A DNA stretch of 64,000 nucleotides, from the NCBI RefSeq assembly GCF_016587415.1, contig NZ_BNJI01000003.1, positions 1,860,001-1,924,000 of the forward strand, read 5' to 3'. Numbering within the stretch: the first letter of the stretch is position 1; the number at the start of each line of letters is the position of its first letter. The position numbers and the translations under genes are program-made. The notes beneath the pieces are model-generated. The model worked only from the letters and a program-made list of their open reading frames with translations, did no database searches and had not been told where the DNA came from. Shown here piece after piece: positions 1-9,318 of this stretch. The DNA comes from Ktedonobacter sp. SOSP1-85. Lineage in GTDB: Bacteria; Chloroflexota; Ktedonobacteria; Ktedonobacterales; Ktedonobacteraceae.

Positions 1-1
1 C

Positions 2-883
2 GGGAAACGAGGCGCACGCTATCTGCTGCAGGGCTTGCTGGTCTGCGGTCAGTGTGGGTATGCTTTCTATGGCAAAGCGATCAGTCCCAGTGCCAGAAAA
101 GGTCATCCACGGGCCTATGCCTACTACCGCTGCATTGGAGCCGATGCCTATCGCTTCGGCGGCGTCCGGCTCTGCTGGAACAAGCAAGTCCGGACGGATC
201 TGCTCGAAGAGGCCGTCTGGAATGAGGTGTGTGCCTTGCTAGAGGATCCAACGCGCTTAGAGCAGGAGTATCGGCAGCGGCTGCAGACTTCGGAGCAGGA
301 GCCATCCCCAGAACTGAGAGGGTTCCTGGCAAGTCAGGGAAGGCTGCGGCAGGGGATTGCTCGCTTGATTGACAGTTATGCGGAGGGCACCATCGAGAAG
401 GCAGAGTTTGAACCGCGGATCAAACGGATGCGAGAACGGCTCGCGCAGGTGCAAGAGCATATTCGACAGATCCAAGATGAGGCCAGCCTGGAGCAGGAGC
501 TTCGGCTCATCCTTGGACGGCTGGAAACCTTTGCTGCGAAGGTGAGAGAGGGACTGCATGACGCTGATTGGCTAACACGTCGGGAGCTTATTCGAACGCT
601 TGTCAAACGGGTGGAGATTGATGAGGAGCAGGTCCACGTGATCTTTCGCGTTGGACCTCAGACTCCTCCTTCTCCCTCGGACCACCACTCGCCATGTTTG
701 CACTATTGCGGGAGGAGTGCAGATACCTCCCTGCGGTGTTCCCGATTCTGTTGGATAGAGAACGTGTTTTTCCATGAATCCTGCTTTGAGCCATTTCTTG
801 AGTATGGTCTTTTCCATAGGAATATGGCGAAGGAGCCATTCATGCGAAATGGCGTCGAAACAGCCTTTTATGTCACCTTCTAG
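2..883 (+). CDS. Large serine recombinase, C-terminal part (element A), 5' end outside window
   Basis: The reading frame is already open at base 2, so only the C-terminal part of a large serine recombinase is present. What is visible is the recombinase zinc beta-ribbon (CGQCGYAFYG, then a later Cys in RLCWNK), followed by a charged coiled-coil stretch and the LILGRLETFAAKV block. It closely matches the same region of the complete recombinase at 57630-59261, which lacks any other close relative here. Recombinase-like sequence stops near residue position 660-670. The remaining roughly 60 codons to the TAG at 881-883 are antisense to a group II intron reverse transcriptase, so the native C-terminus is replaced by host-derived sequence. 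The catalytic N-terminal resolvase domain is not in the window. Confidence 0.85.
   Translation, partial: GKRGARYLLQGLLVCGQCGYAFYGKAISPSARKGHPRAYAYYRCIGADAYRFGGVRLCWNKQVRTDLLEEAVWNEVCALLEDPTRLEQEYRQRLQTSEQEPSPELRGFLASQGRLRQGIARLIDSYAEGTIEKAEFEPRIKRMRERLAQVQEHIRQIQDEASLEQELRLILGRLETFAAKVREGLHDADWLTRRELIRTLVKRVEIDEEQVHVIFRVGPQTPPSPSDHHSPCLHYCGRSADTSLRCSRFCWIENVFFHESCFEPFLEYGLFHRNMAKEPFMRNGVETAFYVTF
690..722. other. Right end (att-like junction) of serine-recombinase element A
   Basis: On the minus strand the reverse transcriptase frame reads through GTPQGGIC and then switches abruptly to unrelated sequence at about base 717. On the element side, read inward, the end is CTCCTCCCGCAATAG, similar to the right end of element C (GCCTCCCCCAATG). 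The left end lies outside the window, so the crossover cannot be fixed exactly. Confidence 0.55.
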
Positions 884-1279
884 CACCCATTGCGGCGAGT
901 GTTTCCTGCTCTTTTGCAGGAAACACCTTTTCATCGCATCTGCCGTTGATCGTTCTCGACGGAAACCGTAGGAGTGAGGATCAGCTGTGGCTTCTGCAAC
1001 CGGGTCCAGAGCCAGCAGGTAAAGTGCCTGCATCGCCCTGCACAGCATACGCTGTCCATACCACTCAATTCTAGCTCCTAACCGCGTTGATGCTCGCAGT
1101 CCCATCGTCCTCTCGCGATGCGCGATGGCAGCCTTTCGGCTGTGGCTACATTGTCCCAGGAGCTTCACACCGCCGCGTTACCGCGACCGCATGTCCTGGT
1201 AGGATACTGCTGGTGAAACAGCAGGTCTCGTCACGATTCTCGTCGTTGAGACGGACATTGAAACGGCTTCATGTCGCAC
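718..1279 (-). mobile_element. Group II intron fragment with RT gene, cut by element A
   Basis: The minus strand at 1279 begins GTGCGAC, the 5' consensus of bacterial group II introns, and continues with structured 5' intron sequence. An RT fragment follows with LLALDPVAEATADPHSYGFR, the palm segment VLEGDIKGCFDAI and the motif GTPQGG. The stretch that should encode RT motifs 0-1 is missing, so the intron has an internal deletion. The 3' part (YADD, maturase, domains V-VI) is absent because element A starts right after PQGGIC. The fragment cannot be active. Confidence 0.75.
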
Positions 1280-1385
1280 CCTCATAGCGCCCGAAGCGCC
1301 GCCGCGCAAAATGCACACGTTCAGCGATGTTTATCAGAACATCGTGCACGGCGTCGATACGCCGCCATCAACACAACTTCCTCGA
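1280..1385 (-). pseudogene. Possible transposase N-terminal fragment (5' exon of the intron)
   Basis: Directly upstream of the intron 5' end the minus strand reads VHDVLINIAERVHFARRRF and then GRYEG in one frame. This looks like the start of a transposase, with the intron inserted after GRYEG. A second frame contributes FEEVVLMAAYRRR just upstream, so there is probably a frameshift. The family assignment is from memory of similar transposase N-termini and is weak. Confidence 0.3.
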
Positions 1386-1390
1386 ATACG

Positions 1391-3511
1391 TCATGATGCC
1401 TCCCTTTTTGATTGTCTGGTACGTCGGCCTTGACATCTCAGCCAGGCGTTCAGTCGTCTTTCATCATCTTCCGTCAAATAAATTTTCCAGGGCATGCTTC
1501 TACCCAGATGCTCGCCTTTGAGTCTGCCCGTTTTCAACCAATTGAAAATCGTGTCCTGACCCACACCCAGCTTTGCTGCAGCACCTTCTACGGAGTATGT
1601 GCCATCTTCCCACTTGGCAGGGTTATGTTGATTGTGGTTCAGCTTCACTGTCGGGATCTTCCACTTCGCGCGCAAGTGACAGACGATCTTGCTGGTAATA
1701 GGGTGAATGAGCCCAGGGGTCTGATATCCCTCCCGCTCCAACGTCTCCGCAATCTGAGCATCCATCAGCCCGGCGGCATTGAGCTCGCGCACACGTTGCT
1801 CAAGCGCCTGGGTACCAGTAAACACGGCATAACTGTTCACCCGGCGTTGGTACCAGAACTGCTCCTGAGCCCCCGTTTGCCAGTTGATTTGAACCCAGAC
1901 CTGGCCTTCAACCCGTCTGCTATCGACGATGACTTCTCGAATCACCAGGCGCAGCATCTGTTTACGCTCCTCATTGGTGGTGGTCTCCGCTTGCCAGAGG
2001 GCGGGTAAATCGCTGCCCAGGGCCACAATGGCCTCGCGATCCGCCTGCGTGAGGGTGCCAAAGCGACGGGATTTCCAGGCGTGGTATTCTTTTTCCGCCG
2101 CTTCCACGGCACGGAGTTGCTCTTCCCACTGCTTCTCCAGCGAACGAGCTACCAACCGGTTTTCCGGCTCCACGGCCTGATACTGACGCTCGGCTCGCTT
2201 GGCCTGGTAGCGGGCGCGCTCCAGACGGAGTTCCCACTGCTTGCTTTCAGCTTGCTCTTCCTGCTCCAATTGCGCTAGGGCCGCTAGGGCGAGCGTGAGG
2301 CGATCTGGCCGCAGCGCTTCCAGGAACCGCTCTTCGACTTGCCGGTCCAGAGCCTGCGCACGCACACGTTGGCAATCTGTTCCGCCAAACTGGCTCTGGT
2401 CGGCGCTACACCGATACTCGGGCCATTCGCCCTGCTGACCAGAATAGTGCAAGTGGAATAAGGCTCCGCCCCGCCCACAGCGGACGATCCCTTGCAGTAA
2501 CGCTTGCCCTTTGCGTGCCACGCCAGGCCGCTCCTCTCGATAGCGCAAACTATTCGCGCGTAATTGGTCCTGATTCGCCAGAAATTCTTCCCACGAAATA
2601 TACGCTGGATATCTATTGTGTAAACAAATCTCCCATTTGTCAATGGGCTGCAGAATTCGCCCTCCACTCGGATGCGCTGGAGTGCGACGTGCCGGGTCAA
2701 AGAGCTTGCGCCCATAGACATAGGCTCCGGCGTAGGCTGGATTGTGGAGAATATCGAGGATGCCTGAGGTGCGTGCTGGTTGCCAGACCACCTCGTAGGG
2801 ATCTGGGCCGACCCTGGGGCAAGCTGGCAACGGTAAGTGCACTGCCCGCAGGTACCGCATCACGCCCCCTGCCGAGCGGATTTCACGAAATTTCTCAAAG
2901 ACCAGCCGGATGCGCGCCTGCACTTCTTCGTCCGGATTCAAGATGACTTCTCTGGCAGGCCCACGAGCCAATCCCACGGGTAGCCCCTGGCGCAGTTCTC
3001 CCCGCTCGGCTTTGTGTCGTGCTCCCGCTTGCATGCGCTGTTTGAGTTGGTGGAGCTCAGCCTCACTGAGCATGCCAGTCAAGCCTAACAGAAGACGGTC
3101 ATGGTAGAGCCGAGGATCGTAAAGACGTTCGCCGTCGGCGATGAGGGTCCCGAAGATCGAACAGACTTCCAACAGTTGATACCAATCGCGATTGTTGCGG
3201 GCCAGGCGGGAGGCATCGTAGCTGAGGACCAGGCCAGCGCGAGCCAGACTAATCTCGGCGAGTAGGTACTGGAAGCCGCCACGCGCAAAGGCGTCGGCTC
3301 CAGATTTGCCCAGATCCTCATCAATGACTTCCACGCGTTCACGAGGCCATCCCAATTGGACAGCTCGCTCCACCAACGAGTACTGGAGTTCGGTACTCTC
3401 AGCGTGACGCGTGACTTGCATGAGCGAGGATTGGCGAATGTAGACATAGGCCATCTTGGCCCGCTGTTCGGTGGTTGGTATGAGAGAGAGCAACTCAGCA
3501 TTCATGGTCAC
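1391..3511 (-). CDS. Large serine recombinase of element B
   Basis: This is a complete, about 706-residue large serine recombinase (DNA integrase/invertase). The N-terminal resolvase domain starts AYVYIRQSS, whose Ser is the likely nucleophile, and has the LVLSYDASRLARN and GMLSEAELHQLKQR blocks. The recombinase domain spans about residues 190-310, a zinc ribbon follows, then a coiled coil, and a C-terminal helix-turn-helix (YSVEGAAAKLGVGQDTIFNWL) that most such enzymes lack. Start: a GTG at 3511 overlaps the stop of the upstream gene (GTGA); an ATG lies two codons further in. It is not close to elements A and C. Its role is probably insertion and excision of the element that interrupts the neighbouring ABC ATPase gene. 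Confidence 0.9.
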   Translation of the reverse strand: MTMNAELLSLIPTTEQRAKMAYVYIRQSSLMQVTRHAESTELQYSLVERAVQLGWPRERVEVIDEDLGKSGADAFARGGFQYLLAEISLARAGLVLSYDASRLARNNRDWYQLLEVCSIFGTLIADGERLYDPRLYHDRLLLGLTGMLSEAELHQLKQRMQAGARHKAERGELRQGLPVGLARGPAREVILNPDEEVQARIRLVFEKFREIRSAGGVMRYLRAVHLPLPACPRVGPDPYEVVWQPARTSGILDILHNPAYAGAYVYGRKLFDPARRTPAHPSGGRILQPIDKWEICLHNRYPAYISWEEFLANQDQLRANSLRYREERPGVARKGQALLQGIVRCGRGGALFHLHYSGQQGEWPEYRCSADQSQFGGTDCQRVRAQALDRQVEERFLEALRPDRLTLALAALAQLEQEEQAESKQWELRLERARYQAKRAERQYQAVEPENRLVARSLEKQWEEQLRAVEAAEKEYHAWKSRRFGTLTQADREAIVALGSDLPALWQAETTTNEERKQMLRLVIREVIVDSRRVEGQVWVQINWQTGAQEQFWYQRRVNSYAVFTGTQALEQRVRELNAAGLMDAQIAETLEREGYQTPGLIHPITSKIVCHLRAKWKIPTVKLNHNQHNPAKWEDGTYSVEGAAAKLGVGQDTIFNWLKTGRLKGEHLGRSMPWKIYLTEDDERRLNAWLRCQGRRTRQSKREAS

Positions 3512-4107
3512 CCTCCCTCTCTTGCGCGGCTGCGCGCACGCGCCGAATGAGGTCGGCGACCAGGTGCGCCAGTTGCTGTTGATGGCTCTGGGGAAGCCGC
3601 TGAAAGATCGTCGTGGGACCTGGGGACACAGGACTCTGTTGGATGGTTGGTTGACGCTGTTTGCTCGGCATGGCTTTCCTCCTTGGCCTGCTTGAGTTGC
3701 TGCACCAGGCGTGCTAGAGGAAGAATAGTCCGAACTGAGATGGCAGGCAAGGGAGCAGCAGGCGAGGCTGCCCCCTCTGAGCGTTCGAGATTGGTTGCCG
3801 CTCGTGGCACCAGATGCCGCCGCCCGCTTGACAGCAGCACCATCACCTGGAGCGGATGATGCTTGACCCGCATGGGGAGCTGCGGGAGGGTTTGCCCATA
3901 GAGGGGATGAGCCGGGTCGGTGACCGTGACCTCACCACAGACTCGATCTAATAGTGGGGTTTCTTGTTGGGTGTGATTCTCCGAACCAGGAAGGGGTCGA
4001 AGAAACAGACTCGGATGAGGTCTGGATTGGTACTGTAGGATGCACCATACTTCTTCTCGTCGATCCTCGTTAACAAGGCAGAGATCGGTTCCTTCTCTGC
4101 TCATCGC
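3508..4107 (-). CDS. Small accessory protein coupled to recombinase B
   Basis: This gene lies immediately upstream of recombinase B and overlaps its GTG start by four bases, which suggests translational coupling. The middle part (VTDPAHPLYGQTLPQL, then a strand-rich segment ending HLVPRAATNL) resembles the short DUF5372-like proteins often found next to such recombinases. The C-terminal third is low-complexity and rich in Ser, Pro and Arg. The frame is open back to 4254, but sequence before the ATG at 4107 does not look conserved and runs to the element boundary, so I chose 4107; its ribosome-binding site is weak. Function unknown; a directionality or DNA-binding role is only a guess. Confidence 0.5.
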   Translation of the reverse strand, partial: AMSREGTDLCLVNEDRREEVWCILQYQSRPHPSLFLRPLPGSENHTQQETPLLDRVCGEVTVTDPAHPLYGQTLPQLPMRVKHHPLQVMVLLSSGRRHLVPRAATNLERSEGAASPAAPLPAISVRTILPLARLVQQLKQAKEESHAEQTASTNHPTESCVPRSHDDLSAASPEPSTATGAPGRRPHSARARSRAREGG

Positions 4108-4254
4108 CCCAAAGACGAACGTCGTTCGCTTGAGCGCCGTGAACAGCAGCACTCCGACCCTACGTGTCAGGGGCGAACTCCTGTCGGGCGCGCCGAGCGG
4201 GGTTGAACATACAGATGGGCGAGTGGTGATGTTCACCGTCAGGCCCATCCGCAC

Positions 4255-4493
4255 ACGTATGTTGACTTGCCACTGCCAGACTTGCCGACGATAGCGACAA
4301 ACTCATTTTCCCAAACATGGAGGTTGGTTTCACGCAGTGCGGTGAATGAGCCAGATGGTGTCTGGTAGGCTTTACTGACCTGGCGTAACTCAATAAGTGA
4401 TCCATTGGGGCCACCGCTGGTTCCCTGTGTTTGGCGTGCGTTCTGATACTGTCGCAATGCAAGACTCCTTTTCCTCACTTCGTTCTCTGACAA
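4255..4493 (-). pseudogene. ABC transporter ATP-binding protein, N-terminal fragment
   Basis: The fragment encodes the start of an ABC ATPase of the LolD/MacB type (LIELRQVSKAYQTPSG, then FVAIVGKSGSGKST). The frame is intact up to the Thr of Walker A and then continues as unrelated YVCGWA and a stop. The missing part includes the signature motif and Walker B, so no ATPase can be made. It follows the methyltransferase stop (4503) by about ten bases on the same strand and probably formed an operon with it, under the divergent TetR regulator. The start used is TTG at 4493. Confidence 0.85.
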
Positions 4494-4502
4494 GAAGCAC
4501 CC

Positions 4503-5183
4503 CTAGCTCCTTCTTGCTTTCACAAAACCGTAGTGCTTGTGTGCTGATGACACACTTCTGATGCGAAACGGAATCTCCCCAGTTTCTCTCTGGGAGAAAC
4601 CCGCTTGCTTCAAAAGTGCAGGCAGATCTTGAAGACCGATCTCTCCCTCGCCAAACGGTTCAGATCGGTTCTGGTGTTCCTCCGAATGCTTGAAATCGAT
4701 CATCAGCAGACGCCCTCCTGGTTTGAGGACGCGGGCAATTTCAGTCAGCCCCTGGTGCTTGAGGTTGTCCGGCACATGGTGCATCACAAAGGTCGAGAGC
4801 ACGACGTCGAACACCTGGTCGGGAAAGGGGATTTGCTCGATTCCTCCCGGCTGAAAATCGATGGAGAGACCAGCACGCGTTGCTTTGCGGCGAGCACCAG
4901 CAAGCAACGACAGCGATGGATCGATACCACATACCTGTCCCAACTCTCCGACACGCTTTTTGGCAACCAGCGCCTGCGTGCCAGTTCCACACCCGACATC
5001 CAGTACGGTTTCGCCAGGCTGAAGTTGCGCCACATCCGCGGCCATCTGTCGAAACGTGTGCTCTTTCCCGCTCATGACCACCCACCGCACGAGCAGGTCA
5101 TACCACCAGGCAGGGAAAGCAATGACGATCCCAGGCGAGTTGTGAAAAGAGGCTCCACCCAGTTGGGGCTTCTGTAGAGACAT
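4503..5183 (-). CDS. Class I SAM-dependent methyltransferase
   Basis: A UbiE/Methyltransf_11-type enzyme of about 226 residues. Motif I is VLDVGCGTGTQ, the acidic loop is CGIDPS, and the post-motif region VVLSTFVMHHV and IARVLKPGGRLLMIDF fit the family. The ATG at 5183 has AAGGAGC upstream and is preferred over an in-frame start at 5201. It is divergent from a TetR regulator and upstream of a broken ABC ATPase. The acceptor substrate cannot be told from sequence; the context suggests a small lipophilic compound or drug-response role, which is inference. Confidence 0.85.
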   Translation of the reverse strand: MSLQKPQLGGASFHNSPGIVIAFPAWWYDLLVRWVVMSGKEHTFRQMAADVAQLQPGETVLDVGCGTGTQALVAKKRVGELGQVCGIDPSLSLLAGARRKATRAGLSIDFQPGGIEQIPFPDQVFDVVLSTFVMHHVPDNLKHQGLTEIARVLKPGGRLLMIDFKHSEEHQNRSEPFGEGEIGLQDLPALLKQAGFSQRETGEIPFRIRSVSSAHKHYGFVKARRS

Positions 5184-5216
5184 AGCACTTGCTCCTTTCA
5201 AAAAAACAGACTATTC

Positions 5217-5265
5217 TGTAATAGAGAGTCTCCTGTAATGGAGGATATCTCTATGCTCTATTACA
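5217..5265. promoter_or_regulatory. Inverted repeat, likely TetR operator
   Basis: Exact 10-bp arms TGTAATAGAG (5217-5226) and CTCTATTACA (5256-5265) lie in the divergent gap between the methyltransferase and TetR genes, with a shorter copy TGTAATGGAG between them. The place and symmetry fit a self-regulating operator for the adjacent TetR protein. Confidence 0.5.
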
Positions 5266-5358
5266 AGGGAAAATCTCTTTGTTGACTAGAAGCAATCGAA
5301 ACAAACAACGCACTACCGCGCACTTGTTCAAAAGTGTCCAGGAAAAAGGGGGAGTTGT

Positions 5359-5943
5359 GTGAAGCAAGAGAAACAGGATCGCCGTTCCCGACGGACGCGC
5401 CAACTGGTCAGATCAGCACTCGCGGAACTGTTACAGGAAAAACGCTATGAGGAGATCACTGTACGTGACATTCTGGAGCGGGCGAATATTGGCAGCTCAA
5501 CTTTTTATGCTCATTATTTTGATAAAGACGATGTTCAAGCTTCGCTGCTCAAAGAGTTGTTTGAACAGCTCCTCCAGCAACTCCTGAGCAGAAGTGGGAA
5601 GCAGGAGGTGGTACCGAGCCTGGAGCTGTTTCAGCATGTCCAGCAAAACATCCCCCAGCTTCAAGGACTCATCAGGAGTCGATCAGGGGAAACCCTCTGG
5701 AAGGTGGTGGAAAGGACCATGAGTCAGACGATTGAACACACTCTGACCGGCGCCACCAGCGCACCGGAAGACAAGGGGGTGCCAGCCCCACTGGTGGCGC
5801 ACTACCTGGCCACGACGTTCCTGACGCTGCTCAAATGGTGGCTCGCCGAGGATATGCCGTATTCGGTGGAACAAATGGACGAGTTCTTTCAGCAACTTAC
5901 TCTGCCCGGCAGGTGGGCCCCCGTCGAGAACAAGAGCGAATAG
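5359..5943 (+). CDS. TetR/AcrR family transcriptional regulator
   Basis: A 194-residue one-component repressor. The N-terminal HTH is clear (residues about 8-55: RRTRQLVRSALAELL, then ITVRDILERANIGSSTFYAHY). The C-terminal ligand domain is of the type found in many Firmicutes and Chloroflexota TetR proteins with a TFLTLLKWWLAEDM segment. The GTG start has GGGGGAG just upstream. It is divergent from the methyltransferase/ABC pair, which it most likely represses; the ligand is unknown. Confidence 0.85.
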   Translation: MKQEKQDRRSRRTRQLVRSALAELLQEKRYEEITVRDILERANIGSSTFYAHYFDKDDVQASLLKELFEQLLQQLLSRSGKQEVVPSLELFQHVQQNIPQLQGLIRSRSGETLWKVVERTMSQTIEHTLTGATSAPEDKGVPAPLVAHYLATTFLTLLKWWLAEDMPYSVEQMDEFFQQLTLPGRWAPVENKSE

Positions 5944-6617
5944 GCCGACTCTTGCTTCTTTTATCAAGAACACAGATCAATGTTCAAACCGGGCGAAGCA
6001 CGAGGAAGGACACAAGAGACTAGCCCCCTCCTAGATGTACAGGAACAGGTAGTAATGTGAGACCTGACAGGCAACTGGCTTTCATCTCGTTGCGCGTCTC
6101 GTGGGAAGACCATCAAAATCGTTGCAGATTTCACCTTATTTACTATTTCGTTCAACACGGGATGTTCATTTGTCTCTCAGGCGAGACCATACAACAACGA
6201 TTAAACGCTGCCGTGGAGCAGACGAGCAAGCATCATCCCAAGCTGTGTATTGCACCTTCTGAAGCTCCAAAGAGAGAACCAAGCGAGGGTGAACACTTCC
6301 CTCGCCACTAGCCCCCTTGCCCAAAGGCAACGCGTTGACAAGGCGCAATGCATGAGAGGCTTTTGAAATACGAATGACCCTTATACCTACCTAATTGGCT
6401 CTCCGTCATCTACCACACAGCGAGACGGAAATTTTGCCAGTGCTTTGTGGAGATTCCTGGCAGAAACCAGTTGGCTTGAATCTCTTTTTCTCGAGCATGA
6501 GGTGAGCACAGGACAGAACGGAGAACCAAAAACCTCTTCCTGGTGAAGGAACGCTGCTCCGTGAACATCCCTCCCACCCTGCTATCGGCAATACCATCAA
6601 AATGTGACCATGCAAAC
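5944..6617. other. Intergenic stretch without a recognisable gene
   Basis: Several short open frames occur here but none has a ribosome-binding site, family motif or coding bias. Apart from the promoter at its right edge I see no repeat or RNA. Confidence 0.5.
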
Positions 6618-6647
6618 TTGACATGTAATATATGCGTGCTCTAGAAT
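6618..6647 (+). promoter_or_regulatory. Sigma-70-like promoter for the kinase gene
   Basis: TTGACA at 6618-6623 and TAGAAT at 6642-6647 are 18 bp apart. Transcription would start near 6654, leaving a short leader before the ATG at 6699; this also argues against the GTG at 6654 as the translation start. Confidence 0.6.
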
Positions 6648-6698
6648 AGAGCCGTGAGCGTAGATGGAGTGTCTTTCTGCCACAAAAAGAGGTGTACA

Positions 6699-9175
6699 AT
6701 GGCGGATCGTCCCAATCGTGTCGGCCAACACATTGGAGAGTATCACTTGTTGCGTAGGCTGGGGGGTGGCGGCTTTGGCGATGTCTATCTTGGAGAGCAC
6801 AAACATATTCATACTCAAGCTGCGGTCAAGGTGCTTCATACCCCTCTGGCAGGGAGCAACGAATTCAAGGAATTTATTAACGAGGCCCGCACCTTCCGGC
6901 TGCGCCATCCCCATATCATTCAATTGCTTGATTTTGGCATTGATCGTGACGAGATCCCTTATCTTGTGATGGATTACGCCTCTCACGGCACCCTACGCGA
7001 CAAACACCCTAAAGGAACACCGGTATCTCTCTTTACCATGCTCTCCTACATTGCACCGCTCGCTTCCGCATTGCAGTATGCCCACGAGCAGCATCTCATC
7101 CATCGAGATGTGAAGCCGGAAAATATGCTACTGGGGGCTCACGACGAGGTGCTGCTCAGCGACTTTGGCATTGCCGCCGTCGCACACAGTTCCCGCTCGC
7201 TGAACGCACACGAAGGCATCAGTGGCACGCTGCCATATATGGCTCCCGAACAACTTCAGGGCAACCCGTGCCCGGCCAGCGACCAATATGCCCTTGCCAT
7301 CGTTGTCTACGAGTGGCTCACCGGCAACCGCCCCTTCAAAGGGACAGCTGCTGAGATCGCAATGCAACAACAAATGGCATCGCCTGCTCCTTTACGTGAA
7401 CAGGTGCCAACGCTCTCCACCGAAGTGGAACAGGTTGTGCTAACTGCGCTCGCGAAGGAGCCTCGCCAACGCTTTGCCAGCGTGGTGGCCTTTGCGAACG
7501 CCCTTCAGCAAGCCAGCGAGAGACAGGAGAGATCCCCCCGTCTTGTGCCGCTCCCATCCTCGCTCAACACGTTCCCGCTTCCGGGAGCAGCGGTACCGAC
7601 ACCAACAGCGGAATCGGTTGAGGTCGTCGCACCTCTGGAAAGTGGCCCCGTCTTTCCCAAGAAGCTTCTCTCTCCTGTTTCCACACCACTCGCATCACCT
7701 CCGCCCACCTCTGAACTGACCGAAGCAGCAGGTGCTCCAGCTCTCCCACCGTCTGCCGTTTCCTCCAGCATCGCTCATGCTGTGCCATCACCTCATGGGA
7801 AACAGAGGGTTCGACCGCTTGTTCTCTTCCTTCTTGGTCTGGCCGTCCTTGTTCTTCTTGGCAGTATTGGCCTATCGACGATGACAATGCAGATCTCCAC
7901 GTATAATGCGAATGCCACGGTGACAGCACACAGAGGAACGGCAACCGTGAACGCTTTCACCACAGTGACCGCTACCGCGTACACTCAACCAGCCACCACC
8001 GACAGGAGTATGTTTGGCTTCGACGCTCAGCGTACCCGCAATAATCCGTTTGAACATATCTTAAACGCGACTACGGTGCCCGGTCTCAAGAGTGCATGGA
8101 CTTCCAGCCCAACTGGCAGTTTCATTGGCTCGTCGCCAGCGGTGCTCAATGGCGTGGTCTATGTCGGCTCTGATGATCATAAACTCTACGCTTACAAAGC
8201 GAGTGGCTGCGGCACGAGCATGTGCTTCCCACTCTGGGCCTCCAACCCTACCGGCGGCATCATCAACTCCTCGCCAGCAATAGCCAATGGTATTGTCTAT
8301 GTCGGTTCTGATGATCACAGGCTCTATGCCTACAAGGCCAATGGGTGTGGCGCAAGCATCTGTTCCCCGCTCTGGTCCTCTGCCCCCACCGGCCAAGCGA
8401 TTGAATCCTCGCCAGTAGTGATCAATGGCGTGGTCTATGTCGGCTCGAATGATCACAAACTTTATGCTTACAGGGCTGATGGGTGTGGCACAAACACCTG
8501 TTCCCCACTCTGGTCCTCCGATCCCACTGGTGGCATCATCTACTCCTCGCCAGCAGTAGCCAATGGCGTGGTCTATGTCGGCTCGAATGATCACAGGCTT
8601 TACGCTTACAGAGCTGATGGGTGTGGCAGTGGCATACATACCTGTTCCCCGCTCTGGTCCTCCAATCCCACTGGAGATATCATCAATTCCTCGCCAGCAG
8701 TGGCCAACGGCGTCGTCTACGTGAGTTCTCATGATCACAAACTCTACGCCTACCATGCAGAGGGATGTGGCACGAGCACTTGCTCCCCCTCTGGTCCTCC
8801 AGCCCAACTGGAGACTTTATCTATTCCTCGCCAGCGGTGGCCAACGGCGTCGTCTACGTGAGTTCTCATGACCACAAACTCTACGCCTACAATGCTGCAG
8901 GATGCGGTAGCAGCCTCTGCCTCCCCCTCTGGTCCTCCAGCCCAACTGGCAACTGGATCACCTCCTCACCGATAGTGGCCAATGACGTCGTCTATGTAGG
9001 CTCTGATGATCACAAACTCTACGCTTACAAAGCGAGTGGCTGCGGCACGAGCATGTGCTCCCCCCTCTGGTCTTCCGATCCAACTGGCGGTTGGATCACC
9101 TCCTCGCCAACAGTGGCTAACGGCGTGGTCTATGTTGGCTCTGGTGATCACAAGCTCTACGCCTTTCACCTGTAA
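6699..9175 (+). CDS. Membrane Ser/Thr protein kinase with external PQQ-like propeller (one frameshift)
   Basis: A Hanks-type kinase domain fills about residues 12-270: glycine loop LGGGGFGDVYLG, Lys in AAVKVL, catalytic HRDVKPEN, DFGIAAV and MAPEQL. A Pro/Ser-rich linker follows, then one membrane segment near residues 370-395 and an outer domain of eight repeats of about 47 residues (SSPAVANGVVYVGS, DHKLYAY, then GCG with two or three further Cys-spaced residues and PLWSS). The repeats are PQQ-type propeller blades with an extra conserved Cys pair per blade. The frame breaks in a run of five C at 8785-8789 in the sixth repeat and continues in another frame at once, so one C is probably missing. 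Start: ATG at 6699 with AAGAGG upstream. A sensor kinase role is likely; the signal is unknown. Confidence 0.85.
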
Positions 9176-9318
9176 CGACTCCCCACCCAAGCTTGTTTTT
9201 TGAAGGACAAGCCCGGTCGTCGAGGCCATGCTGAGTGTTGTGTAAAGGCCAGCCTTTTCAAAGAAGGATATTTGAGATGATACTACAGGAGATGGTTAAG
9301 ATAGATCTAGATGCCATA

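Larger units (their letters stand above)
1391..4257 (-). mobile_element. Serine-recombinase element B
   Basis: A recombinase and its coupled accessory gene form a unit of about 2.9 kb. The right boundary is near 4255-4262, where the ABC ATPase frame breaks directly after its Walker A codons. The left boundary lies near the recombinase stop (about 1385) but I could not align a matching end, and the rest of the ATPase gene is not found to the left, so the left flank has probably been rearranged. Confidence 0.6.

Noticed and set aside
1087..1287. Plus-strand frame opposite the group II intron leader
   Set aside because: It is antisense to structured intron RNA and has no protein features.
6057..6311. 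84-codon frame in the gap before the kinase
   Set aside because: No start signal and no recognisable domain.
8061..8807. Long minus-strand frame opposite the propeller repeats
   Set aside because: It mirrors the tandem repeats of the kinase and has no start signal or family; a shadow of repeat coding.
8100..9172. Regular repeats that could suggest a CRISPR or minisatellite
   Set aside because: The period is about 141 bases, in frame, and codes for propeller blades.
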